Assembly: GCA_009602725.1 (NCBI GenBank)
Contig: WELB01000408.1
Location: 21,492 to 45,697 of the forward strand
Direction of reading: 5' to 3'
Origin: Spirogloea muscicola
Lineage: Eukaryota; Streptophyta; Zygnematophyceae; Spirogloeales; Spirogloeaceae
Length of the DNA stretch: 24,206 nt
Shown here: positions 9,031 through 16,975 of the stretch, in pieces
Numbering within the stretch: the stretch's first letter is position 1
How the letters are laid out: the number at the start of each line of letters is the position of its first letter
Program-made: the position numbers and the translations under genes
The notes under the pieces: generated by a model
Database searches by the model: none
What the model saw: the letters and a program-made list of their open reading frames with translations, nothing else
Told to the model about the DNA's origin: nothing

Positions 9031-9785
9031 TTACTGGGGCCTCTGTGCAGTGGCCTTTGTCAGCATGGCCAAGGCCAGCTGCATGTCATGCAGCTCTGGG
9101 AGGCCCGCCGCAGGCTGGAGGTGCTCCTCAAGGCGGGCGCGCAGCTGCCCCTCCACGAAGGACGACGCACCCAGGAGGACCCCCAGGAGGGTGAAGCCGT
9201 CTGCAGGAGTCAGGCATCCGGGTGGCAGCGCCAGGGTGGATGGGAGGCCGCAGGCGGACCAGCCACGCACTTCGACGCCCGGGTGGACAGGCCGAGGGGA
9301 GGCCAGCTGCTGCTCGAAGGTGACGAAGGCCGCCGCCACACCCGCCAGGGGACCAAACAGGGTGGTGTCATCTGCGAACATGGGCAGCAGGACCCCTGCG
9401 TGTGCCGTCGCGGTGGCCTGCAAGGCCCGGTTGTGGGCAAGCGCAAAGAAGAACCTGGCGAGGGGGTCCCCTTGCCGCGCGCCCATCTGGGACTGCAGGA
9501 CCTCCACCTGGTCGGTCCCTGTCCTCCATACATAGAAGGTCGCTGCGCTGGCGGTACCTGAGGCCGGAAGAAGGGTAGCAGGGAGGGGAAGGCAGCCCGC
9601 AGCTCCTCGATGATGCTGTCGCGCCCCACGCTGTTGAAGGCATGCCGCACATCTACGGCCAGTACCATCCACTCTGGGTGCTGGTCCAAGGTTGCGCGGA
9701 TCCCGTTCAAGCAAGGCCTCGCCGCCACTCCGCAGCCCCGCGCCGTATCAGTGGGGCGCCAGGTGCATCTGCGCCTGCCCAGCAT
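9031..9785 (-). pseudogene. Reverse transcriptase catalytic region of LINE A
   Basis: RT synthesises element cDNA from its RNA. Motif A is visible as AVDVRHAFNSV, followed by the helix IIEELRAAFP, in the frame ending at 9210. After a frameshift at about 9580 the frame 9714-9031 carries GARQGDPLARFFFALAH (RT motif B) and FADDTTLFGP at 9378-9349 (motif C, the catalytic Asp pair). Then come the RT 3' region TLLGVLLGASSF and LALAMLTKATAQRPQ, alignable with element B. Catalytic residues are therefore present but split between frames. Confidence 0.75.
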
Positions 9786-9806
9786 GCTGCAGCCAGAGGA
9801 CGCGGC

Positions 9807-10622
9807 TCACCAGCTGGTAGAGAACCTCGCCTGCTGGTAGATCTGCAGCAGCGCTTGAAAGTCCGCCTCGTCCCCCTCCAAGAAAATCTCCCGCAGGTAC
9901 TTGGTGAGCATGCGGGAGGGGCCGCCAGCTGCTGCGTGATAGCTGCTCTGCAGAGCCTTCCTGAGGGCGTCAATGTCCCAGACCACCTCCTCTGGTGGTG
10001 CAAAGGTGGCCAGCAACGGTGGCAGGGAGGAGCGCGCCGGGGTGTACAGGGAGTCCAGACCCGCCCATGTCGCCGCATTGGAAGGCGCCAGCATCGCATC
10101 GTCAAGGGCCTGTACAGCTCGGAAGAGCTCACCCGCGTGGCCGAAGCGAAGAGCCCTGCGGACGCTGGCGGCTTGGTCATGCATTGCCCCTTGGCCACCA
10201 CGGGTGGCCGCAGATGCTGCCACGGCTGCGTCATGGCGTGCCAGGAGCTCCTCCCAGTGCCTGCTCTCGAACGATGGACGCGCTCCAGGAGGGGCTGCTG
10301 GCCCTGCTTGAGGTTTTTGGGAGAGGCTCATCCGAGCAGCAGCCCGGGGAAGAGGAGGAAGAGCTTCCACGCCGCCCCGTCCAAATGGTCCGTGGAAATC
10401 TGCTGCGTCACCAGGCGGAGTGCGCGGCGGAGGTGCGGGCGCACGCAGCGCAGGACGTGGCGGAGGAGTGGGAGGGCCGCCTGGCAGTGGACCGCAGCCA
10501 GGTCGAGGCCAGCCAGCCACTGCCAGTGATGAGGCATGGGCGGGGAGGCGCGGGAGGGACTGGCCTGCCTGGTCTGCCCCGGCGGGCACCCATATCCGCT
10601 GCGCTCCACGCCTGCTCCGCAC
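9807..10622 (-). pseudogene. LINE A region between zinc finger and RT
   Basis: A 271-codon open stretch on the minus strand. It contains HWEELLARHDAAV, SVRRALRFGHAGELFRAVQA and AAGGPSRMLTKYLREIFLEG. Element B has the counterparts AWEQLLEEHRAAVQ, AVRRAIRFGRAGDLSRAAQA and AAGGPSGMLFEHLRELWLD, which fixes the identity. In non-LTR elements this segment leads into RT block 0/1. The end at 9807 is where the frame breaks; the expected LSKP/GVQPIAMGEVL block of element B was not found intact here. Confidence 0.65.
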
Positions 10623-10974
10623 GCTTGTTACGGCACACGCAGGCTCGCTCGTGGTTGGCCCGGGCAGACCGCGAGTGGAAGGGCTTCTGGCAGTGCTGGC
10701 ACAGCAGTGGTTCGGGCGACTGAGGTGGGGGCACAGGGGGTGGAGCTGGCGCGCTCGGCGGGGGTGGAGGCAGCGGTGGCGGAGGCGGCGTCAATGGCGC
10801 CGACTGCGGGGGGCAGGGCGGCTCGAGAGGCGGATGGTGAATGGCTGGGAAGGCGGCGTCGGCGGAGAAGGGGGGGTTGGGGACGGCGGCGGCAGTAAAG
10901 GCGACGGCGCGGCGGGTCCTTGCGGCTACGGCACCTCTGTCGCGGGAGAAGCACATCAGGGACATCAGGGTCAA
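10408..10974 (-). pseudogene. LINE A N-terminal zinc finger and Pro-rich segment
   Basis: The minus-strand frame has a long Pro/Ala linker, then C-Q-H-C, 12 residues, H-E-R-A-C (10701-10639). This CX2C-X12-HX3C finger is repeated with identical spacing in element B (23578-23516). N-terminal fingers of this sort bind nucleic acid in R2-like and related site-specific LINEs; the role here is inferred. After the finger the frame shifts: the following GSGWLASTWLRS runs out of the frame used at 9807-10622. Confidence 0.65.
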
Positions 10975-11350
10975 GCACAGGGGACATGGTACCCTGTGGA
11001 TGGAGGAACGTGTTCACCTCGGGGGTCCCCTCGCATCTCAGGATTTGAGGCGATAATGCAGGTACCCGTCGCTTCTCACGGGCGGGAGGCGATAAAGCAT
11101 TGGGCTCCATGATGCAAGCCTGCTGAGATTCTGCGAGGCCGGGAGCGATGGGGCTGCAAGCCGCGGCGGCCGCAGCGGGCATCGTGCCGGTGAAGCTGGC
11201 AAGCCCTTTGCAGTATCGCCAGTGCGAAGAGGGAGGGGCGCAGATGAAGTCGATGGGGATGGGAGGGGGAATGGCGGAGGGGGCTGCGGCGGAGGTGGCG
11301 TGGTGACGGAATCGAGGGCGGAGAGGACAAGGAGGCGCAGCGGCCAAGCT

Positions 11351-11667
11351 CGCTTGGCCGGGGGGTCGTTTGGGACTCCTGCTCCGTAGACGGAGCCAAG
11401 ATGGGCGGGCGGCGCGGCGGCTGCGACAACCGGCGGCGGCTGGGGGGGGTCGGCGCGGGGGCCTGCTGCGACGGCGCCGGCAGCCCGGGGTTTTGGAGGG
11501 GCGGCGCGGCGGCGGCGGCGCCCGCGACCTGGCGCGGCTACGAAAAGGATTGCAAGTTGGTTAGATTGATGGCGATGTGTAGCGCCCGGCCCGTTACTGG
11601 CAGGTCAGAGCCGAATGCGTCCTGTTTAGCTGGCCGTGCTCTAGCTGCAGCGTCTGGCTTTCGTCAG
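11351..11667. other. GC-rich spacer ending in a plus-strand LINE scrap
   Basis: No gene is supported; the Gly/Arg-rich frames at 11370-11844 are compositional. Positions 11626-11667 (+) translate to LAGRALAAASGFRQ, the helix near the C-terminus of the RLE LINEs. It is cut abruptly where the 3' tail of a minus-strand LINE begins. Confidence 0.5.
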
Positions 11668-13228
11668 AGAAGAAAGTGCTCGCCCACAAGAAGAATGAGC
11701 TCGCCCATAGAAGAGGAGAATGAGCTCGCCCATAGAAGAGAGGAGCTGGCAGAAGCCAGCCAGAAAAGAATGGACAATATCCAAAGAGCTTCAACAGGTG
11801 CCGAAAAGAAGGGAAACACACTAGCTAGGCATCTAGACAACTAGACAAGACGGAACCACACGAAGTTCAATATCCGCGGGTTAGCAACATCAGGTCAGAG
11901 TAGCTCGAAGCTGGAAAAGTTGCAGCCGGACGAGACCCGGAAGCAGCAACAAGAGCACGGCCCGCGCGCGAGTGGACGGCATGAGCGAGGGAGCGTTGAA
12001 GGGACACAGAGAGCCGCATCCGGAAAACCTGGGCCAGGGAGCAGAAGAAAGTGCTCGCCCATTGAGAATAGGGGCTGGAACAACCAGCCCGAAAAGGAAT
12101 GAACAGAGTACGAGAAGGGGGCCAGGGGAAGCGCTAAGAAACAGAAACAAAGCAGCTACGAGACACTCAGTAACCCCTGCTAAGCAGCCGCAGATCAGAG
12201 ATGCTGGGCTCCTGGAAGTGGGTCCCCTGGCCAGAGCCAGAGGCAGCAGCGAGGGCTCTGCCGGCACGAAGGTGCAGCGCCCGGGCCATGGACCTCTGCA
12301 GCGAGACGGCCAGGCGCATTCGATACACTTGCGCCAGCGACCCGGCTGCAGGGAAGTCAACCGGCTCCCCATGGAAGCGCCGGGCGATGGTGTGGCGGGC
12401 GAGCTGAGTGAGCAGCTCGAGCCACCGAGCGCCCAGCGCCCCATGTGTGTCGATGGCCAACGGGAAGAACTCGTCTTCCCGCGGATGATCCGCGTACTTC
12501 AGCTCTTTGGCCCGAGCAGCGCAGGCGACCGCATACCCAGCCGTGGTGGCACATTTAGCTGGGTGTGAGCGGTCATAGGCATCAGTGGTCACCACGTCCA
12601 GGAAAAAACGTGGCCCGCCGGCCTGTGGGAAGCGGGGTGGCCACCAGGTCTACACGCCGGGCGTGGAGACCGTCGGCCCTGTGCTGGATTGGCATGATTC
12701 CGGAGTGCTCCGCTGCCACGGAGAAACCAGCCTCCAACAGGATGCCATGCATTACGTCGCGGAGGCGGTCGTGGGCCGCTGTCCGCTCTCCGCCGTGGAG
12801 GGAGCCGGCCGCCTTGAAGCCGGGCAGCCCCCCTGGCGGACACGGCCGCCGCTCCATGGCCTGCCGGGCAAGCCGCTGGAGGAGATCCAGCCAGCCGCTG
12901 CCATAAGCCCCGTGGACGTCGATGGCAAGGGCTGCGAACTCATCGCCTGGGGGTGATCTGCATACTTCCGCTCCTTGCCCCGGGCCGCCAAAGCGACCGC
13001 ATGCCCAGCGGTCGTCGCCGACTTGGAGGGATTGGCGGAGTCGACAGAGTCGGCGGTCACCACATCCGCAATGATACACGGACCGCCGCCGGGCGGGATG
13101 GCGACTAGATCTGCGCGTCGGGTGTGGAGTTGACCATCGGCGCCGCGCACGAGGGGCATTATCGAGGTGTGCTCCTGGGCACCTTGTAGCCTGCCTCGAT
13201 GAAGACACCCTGCATGCCGTCCCTAAGA
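11668..13228 (-). mobile_element. RLE LINE 3' end, split in two by a younger LINE insertion
   Basis: The 5' half (about 13228-12806) encodes the RLE start: RDGMQGVFIEAGY, LHTRRADLVAIPPGGGP, then a second Asp at the usual 14-residue spacing. It ends at FKAAGSL. The 3' half (12042-11668) resumes at LAQVFRMRL in the expected frame family and runs to DLMLLTR, then the 3' UTR. The gap is filled by a separate 756-bp LINE copy (12043-12798). A GTATT-type frameshift is also present in the 5' half, where the KYADHPQAM frame diverges. The UTR tail has an extra local amplification of its GCTCGCCC unit at 11676-11735. Confidence 0.75.
12043..12798 (-). mobile_element. 756-bp 5'-truncated RLE LINE with 7-bp target-site duplication
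   Basis: A younger element inserted into the LINE above. AGGGAGC flanks it on both sides (12036-12042 and 12799-12805), and the related copy at about 13569-13598 shows the uninterrupted site GGGCCAGGGAGCCGGCCGC. The insert starts just after the zinc knuckle (GGERTAAHDRLRDVMHG). It carries LHARRVDLVATPL, then breaks frame near 12600 (the GGP linker), resumes as DVVTTDAYDRSHP and ends SDLRLLSRGY with TGA at 12167-12169. The UTR hairpin is at 12072-12090 (GGGCTGG, AACAA, CCAGCCC on the plus strand) and the end is the AGAAGAAAGTG tail at 12043. 5' truncation plus short TSD is the hallmark of target-primed reverse transcription. Confidence 0.85.
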
Positions 13229-13244
13229 AGGGGGCCAGGGGAAG

Positions 13245-13645
13245 CGCTAAGAAAGAATGAGCTCGCCTATAGAAGGGAGGGGCTGGCAGAAGCCAGCCAA
13301 AAACGAATGGACAAAATCCAAAGAGCTACAAGAGGTGCCGAAAAGAAGGGAAACACACTAGCTAGGCATCTAGACAACTAGACATGACGAACCACAGGAA
13401 GTTCAATACCCGCGGGTGAGCAACATCAGGTCAGAGTAGCTCGAAGCTGGAAAAGATGCAGGCGGACGAGACCCGGAAGCAGCAACAAGAGCACGGCCCG
13501 CGCGCGAATGGACGGCATGAGCGAGGGAGCGTTGAAGGGACACGGAGAGCCGCATCCGGAAAATCTGGGCCAGGGAGCCGGCCGCGTTGAAGCCGGGCAG
13601 TCCCCCTGGCGGACACGGCCGCCGCTCCATGGCCTGCCGGGCAAG
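13245..13645 (-). mobile_element. 5'-truncated RLE LINE end, sister of the split copy
   Basis: The coding part runs 13645-13403: ARQAMERRPCPPGG, FNAAGSLAQIFRMRLSVSLQ, SDLMLLTRGY, then the stop. Its UTR (13402-13245) is nearly the same as that of the split copy, including the hairpin at 13281-13298 (GGCTGGC, AGAA, GCCAGCC) and the tail GAATGAGCTCGCC. It is therefore a close sister of the split copy and supplies the empty-site control. A short AAGAA occurs at both edges and may be its target duplication. Confidence 0.65.
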
Positions 13646-13740
13646 AAGAACAAGCACACAAAGAAACAAAGCAGCTATGAATCACTCAGTAGCCCCTGCT
13701 AAGAAACCGCAGATCAGAGATGCTACGCTACTGGATATGG
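13646..13740 (-). mobile_element. Truncated LINE end (SDLRFLSRGY subfamily)
   Basis: Only about 35 bp of coding sequence remain (SDLRFLSRGY, TGA), followed by the GTGATTCATAGCTGCTTTG UTR block. The remainder of its UTR appears to continue at about 13226-13244, on the far side of the 13245-13645 insertion. GGGGAAGCGCTAAGA occurs at both 13232-13246 and about 13739-13753, so a target duplication or shared UTR sequence is possible. Confidence 0.45.
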
Positions 13741-13985
13741 GGAAGCGCTAAGAGACAGAAACAAAGCAGCTACGAATCTTTCAATAGACTCTGCTAAGCA
13801 GCCGCAGGTCGGAGATGCTAGGCTCGTTGAAGTGGGTCCCCTGGCCAGAGCCAGAAGAAAGTGCTCGCCCATTGAGATTAGGGGCTGGAGGCAGCAGCGA
13901 GGGCGCTGCCGGCACAAATGTGCAGCGCGCGGGCCATAGACTTCTGCAGCGAGACGGCCAGGCGCATACGATGCACTTGCGACCA
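13741..13985 (-). pseudogene. LINE RLE C-terminus interrupted by a 34-bp hairpin-tail insertion
   Basis: The minus strand reads VHRMRLAVSLQKSMARALHI, then SALAAA, the same subfamily as the 12043-12798 copy. Where that copy continues GCTGCTGCCTCTGGCTCTGG, this one has 34 extra bp (about 13854-13887) carrying CCAGCCCC...ATGGGCGAGCACTTTCTT, and then the host sequence resumes. The insert is the 3' half of the UTR hairpin module and disrupts the frame. The copy ends LLSRVY with TGA. Confidence 0.6.
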
Positions 13986-14323
13986 GCTGCCAGGGGCGCT
14001 TCCCGGCTTCAACGCCGCCGGTTCGCTCGCCCAAGTCTTCCGCATGCGCCTGGCGGTATCGTTCCAACGCTCCCGTGTGTTTTTGGCCGTGATTTGTAGT
14101 GTAGTCCCATTTCGGCACCTCTTTCTTTGGCTTTGTACATTGTCCATTCTTTTTGGGCTGGCTTTGCCAGCCCCTCTTCTCCATGGGCGAGCACTTTCTT
14201 CCCTTGCCCACGCTGTCCACACGCGCGCAGGAAGTGCTCTGGCCGCCGCCTCCGGGGCTCGGCAGAGTGCCTCCTTCGCCAACGATGACTCCGACCTGAT
14301 GTTGCTGACTCGCGGATACTGAG
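13986..14323 (+). pseudogene. LINE RLE C-terminus with an in-frame 126-bp hairpin-module insertion
   Basis: The plus-strand frame reads LPGFNAAGSLAQVFRMRLAV, then FQRS, is interrupted, and resumes LAHAVHTRAGSALAAASG, ending SDLMLLTRGY with TGA. The interruption (14075-14200) is a LINE-UTR hairpin module flanked by CCC on both sides. The net gain of 129 bp is a multiple of three and has no stop, so the 134-codon frame stays open throughout. The element is 5'-truncated and abuts a minus-strand LINE at about 13985. Confidence 0.7.
14075..14200 (+). mobile_element. 126-bp hairpin module inserted within a LINE coding sequence
   Basis: It starts GTGTGTTTTTGGCC, contains the TGTAGTGTAGTCCC, GGCACC and TTGTCCATTC blocks, then a perfect 8-bp stem with TTT loop at 14155-14173. 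It ends ATGGGCGAGCACTTTCTT. CCC flanks both ends (14072-14074 and 14201-14203). It has no coding part of a LINE, so it is either the product of extreme 5' truncation or a free-standing SINE-like element sharing the LINE tail. Confidence 0.65.
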
Positions 14324-14360
14324 CTTCCCTGATGCGTTGTCGTGTTTGGTTGTGTAGTCC

Positions 14361-14555
14361 TTGTCCATTCCTTTGGGCTGGCCTTTCCCAGCCACCAGTC
14401 CATCTGGCCGCGCTTCCATTTTTGGCACCCCTTTCTTTGCCAGCCCCTCTTCTTGATAGGCGGGCACTTTCTTTTTTTCTTTGGCTTTGGACATTGTCCA
14501 TTCTTTTTGGGCTGGCTTTGCCAGCCCCTCTTCTCTATGAGCAAGCAAGCACTTC
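14361..14555 (+). repeat. Nested hairpin modules in a LINE 3' UTR
   Basis: After the LINE stop at 14323 the UTR begins normally, then contains a relative of the 74-bp short element (14361-14418, stem GGCTGG/CCAGCC, tail CTGGCCGCGCTT). A GGCACCCCTTTCTTTGCCAG piece of UTR follows. From about 14470 comes a further complete hairpin module with a perfect stem at 14509-14527. This stacking shows repeated insertion into the same kind of sequence. Confidence 0.6.
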
Positions 14556-14580
14556 TCGATAGGGTGCTCCCTACACCGTC

Positions 14581-14765
14581 AGAAGAAAGTGCTCGCCCAT
14601 AGAGAAGAGGGGCTGGCAAAGCCAGCCCAAAAAGAATGGACAATGTCCAAAGCCAAAGAAAGAGGTACCGAAAAAGGACTACACCACGAAACACTGAAGG
14701 ACACAAGACGATGCAGAAGGAAGCTCAGTACCAGCGAGTGAGCAACATCCGGTCAGAGTAGCTTT
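14581..14765 (-). mobile_element. LINE 3' end retaining only about 12 codons
   Basis: On the minus strand the copy begins in SYSDRMLLTRWY (stop at 14727-14725), followed by a full UTR, the hairpin at 14610-14628 and the AGAAGAAAGTGCTCGCCC terminus at 14581. It lies head-on against the plus-oriented module ending at about 14555, forming a long foldback. Confidence 0.7.
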
Positions 14766-15680
14766 TGAAACAAGGAGGCCTTTGCCAGAGGCAGCTCAGG
14801 TAGCTTCCTGCTTGCTTCCGCTAATCTAGTCAAGAACATCCTCAGTGTGCACCTGGCTGGCTTTTACAGCCGCTCTTTCAAAGTCAGCAGCCGCATCCTC
14901 CTTGCAGGGAGTGGCGTCCGCGGCGGTGGAGGCAGCCGCAGCCGCCACTGGCCCCGCGCGCGGCGGGAAGGTCCAACAACCTGGCCCGTAGCAGCTGCGC
15001 AGCTGACCGTATCTCCGTAACGTCGCTCATGTAGTGAGGCCCCGTCACTGCCTGCTCCGTCCTGGCTCGCCTGCCCTCATGGGCTGGGCGCGTACTTCCA
15101 GTCACTGGGACACCAGGAAGCGCTTTCATGTGCAGTCAGAGGCGGATGTCAGCCGCTTGGTTGCACAGTCCAGCAGGTCGGCAGTAAGCCGCCAACCATC
15201 GGGCAGCCCGGCGCGGTCGGCGGCCGCGGCAGTCGCAGTCCTTGCAGTGTTCACTGTTGCTAGCGCCATCTGCTGCCTGCCAAGAGGGGGATTCTTGATG
15301 CGCCCACGCCACAGTGTGTGGACCCAGCGGTATATTGAACATATGCACGCAATCACTTCCACAAGGTTGGGTTTGATAAGGAAAGGAGGAGGAGAGCCCG
15401 GGGTTGGTAGAACAAAGAGGGGATAATGATGACTCCTACTTCAATTTTGGTAAACAGGAAGATTAAGATAAATCCCAATTCGTATTTGGCACCATCCGAG
15501 CAGTGCAACGACATCAGCAATCTCCAAGCAGTCAGCTATAAAGGCAACACGATCAGGCTGTTTGCGGGTTTTCAAGGTGGCCGGTGTTCGAAGCGGCAGG
15601 TGTTGGCGGGTTGTCCAGTTGGCCCCAGCCAAGGAGCGCGGCCCGCTGGGGCCCGCATCCCCCCAGCCCACTACTTCGCC
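14766..15680. other. Region without a recognised gene
   Basis: Minus-strand frames of 78 and 81 codons (15362-15126 and 15129-14884) are open and Ala/Arg-rich, but show no motif or splice pattern I can support. They lie downstream of the relic P-loop paralog on the same strand and could hold decayed later exons, though I could not align them to exons 3 or 4. GGCTGGCTTTTACAGCC at 14856-14872 resembles the hairpin core of the LINE UTR. Confidence 0.3.
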
Positions 15681-16153
15681 GCAGCAAACGTTGTCCATCC
15701 CAAGCTTGCCTCCAGAAAGCCAATGACACTCAGAGACGTAGTGAAAGAACGGGCGACAGCGATTTTACCACATGCCGCTGTTGCGAGTTGTATGAAGGCA
15801 AAGCCCTACGCAGTAGGGCTCGCATTCCCTTAAGATCCTCCAGAGGCTTTGACAGGTGAGCCTTGTGGGCTGTCCCTGCTCTCCACTTTGTGATAGTCGT
15901 GCTCGCCTAGTGTTCGGCATGTTCAATCCGCCGTTCTGCCTCTGTAACTGAGACTCCTGAGCAATGGTACTGTGCACACAACCAGACAATTACAGATTGC
16001 ACCAGCGATGTGAACTTGACTTACTTTGGGCGGAGCCCTTGGCTTCAACTTGCATGTTACCTGGCTATAGTGCCACCACCACAATGCGCCATGAGACGCC
16101 AGGCCAGCTCCGGCCAGGGCCCCCGCCGCCAGGATGATCTGAAGTGCAGCCAT
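15681..16153 (-). pseudogene. Coiled-coil P-loop gene, copy 3: decayed antisense relic
   Basis: Exon 1 (16153-16061) is intact: 31 codons beginning MAALQIILAAGALAGAG, with LASHGALW matching LASQGAYW and VASQAAYW of the sisters. It ends in CAG before a GT donor, the same phase-0 boundary. An acceptor GTGCACAG lies near 15971. Exon 2 is shortened but recognisable: GAGGCAGAACG, GGCGAGCACG, CACAAGGCTCACCTGTC, and GCGGCATGTGGT (the RHVV site before the P-loop). Further on, GTCATTGG and CTTGGGATGGACAACGTTTG align to the P-loop region, but about 39 bp intervene and the lysine codon has become TGG. Exons 3 and 4 were not found. It is therefore a pseudogene. Confidence 0.7.
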
Positions 16154-16661
16154 ATTTAACAATTGAGCTGCCAGGCAGGCGGTAGAGTGAGCAGAACTGC
16201 GGACAGGTTTAGGACGGTAGACCGGCTGACATCCACATTGGGTGTGACTCGGAGCCTCTGATTGAAAGCCCGTGGAGTGCTTATCAAGTCCGGATGCGGT
16301 GGCTGTCACGGAAGCCCCGAGTGCAGAGGGGCCTGCGGCATCACGAGTCAAGGGGAGTGGCTGGCTACACTGATGCGAAGGATGCACTTCTCGAAGGAGG
16401 GCTGTGACTGGACTGTGTGCACACATGCGCCTCGGGACCTCATTGCGGCTTGCTGTTGGCAATGTCGTCGCAGAGCAGACCTGACGTGGTGGAGGTGGCC
16501 AGCGGCGGGCGCTAGCGGAGCGCTGGCGGGCAGCAGGCCCGGGGCGGCCAGCGGGCGGGCCGGGTGTTGTTGTGAGGCCAGCCGTGGGGGAGCAGGAGAC
16601 CGATGGGGAGAAGCGAGCGCGGAGTGATGGAGGGCCGGAGCGGCCAAGCACCCCGGGGGGG
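16154..16661. other. 5' flank of the relic paralog, then GC-rich spacer
   Basis: The first 90 bp (minus orientation, reading away from 16153) are homologous to the flank upstream of 4148, showing that the promoter/5' UTR was duplicated with the gene. The rest, G-rich from about 16490, has no supported gene. Confidence 0.45.
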
Positions 16662-16669
16662 GATTGTGG

Positions 16670-16967
16670 CTGGCGCAAGTGTATCGAATGCGCCTGGCCG
16701 TCTCGCTGCAGAGGTCCATGGCCCGGGCGCTGCACCTTCGTGCCGGCAGAGCCCTCGCTGCTGCCTCTGGCTCTGGCCAGGGGACCCACTTCCAGGAGCC
16801 CAGCATCTCTGATCTGCGGCTGCTTAGCAGGGGTTACTGAGTGTCTCGTAGCTGCTTTGTTTCTGTTACTTGGCGCTTCCCCTGGCCCCCTTCTCGTACT
16901 CTGTTCATTCTTTTTCGGGCTGGTTGTTCCAGCCCCTATTCTCAATGGGCGAGCACTTTCTTCTCTG
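16670..16967 (+). mobile_element. 298-bp 5'-truncated young RLE LINE with 8-bp target-site duplication
   Basis: GATTGTGG flanks the element (16662-16669 and 16968-16975). Inside, the frame reads YRMRLAVSLQRSMARALHLR and ends SDLRLLSRGY with TGA at 16838-16840. The UTR follows with a hairpin at 16918-16936 (GGGCTGG, TTGTT, CCAGCCC) and a TTTCTTCTCT tail. By eye, it differs at only three positions from the minus-strand copy at 12043-12345. The coding segment is identical, so the two are recent sisters and this subfamily moved recently. Confidence 0.85.
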
Positions 16968-16975
16968 ATTGTGGA

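Larger units (their letters stand above)
7607..11350 (-). mobile_element. LINE element A: degenerate zinc-finger / RT / RLE non-LTR retrotransposon
   Basis: The element runs right to left. In order it has a Pro/Ala-rich N-terminus, a zinc finger (10701-10639), an RT N-terminal region (about 10300-9807), RT catalytic motifs (about 9700-9350), an RT 3' region (about 9100-8440), a decayed zinc knuckle (about 8400), an RLE domain (about 8240-7788) and a 3' UTR down to AGAAGAAGTGCTCGCCC at about 7611. The UTR has a hairpin at 7635-7654 (GGGCTG, 8-nt loop, CAGCCC). The pieces lie in several frames, so it is inactive. The 5' end is not defined; 11350 is only where the minus-strand Pro-rich frame opens. 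Confidence 0.7.

Noticed and set aside
8472-10723. Long plus-strand frames (up to 295 codons)
   Set aside because: They are antisense to LINE A, whose minus-strand frames carry RT and zinc-finger motifs; high GC keeps the antisense frames open.
13878-14706. Long minus-strand frames of 207 and 327 codons
   Set aside because: They run through UTR hairpin modules of several nested elements; apart from a short LINE helix they are translation of non-coding tails.
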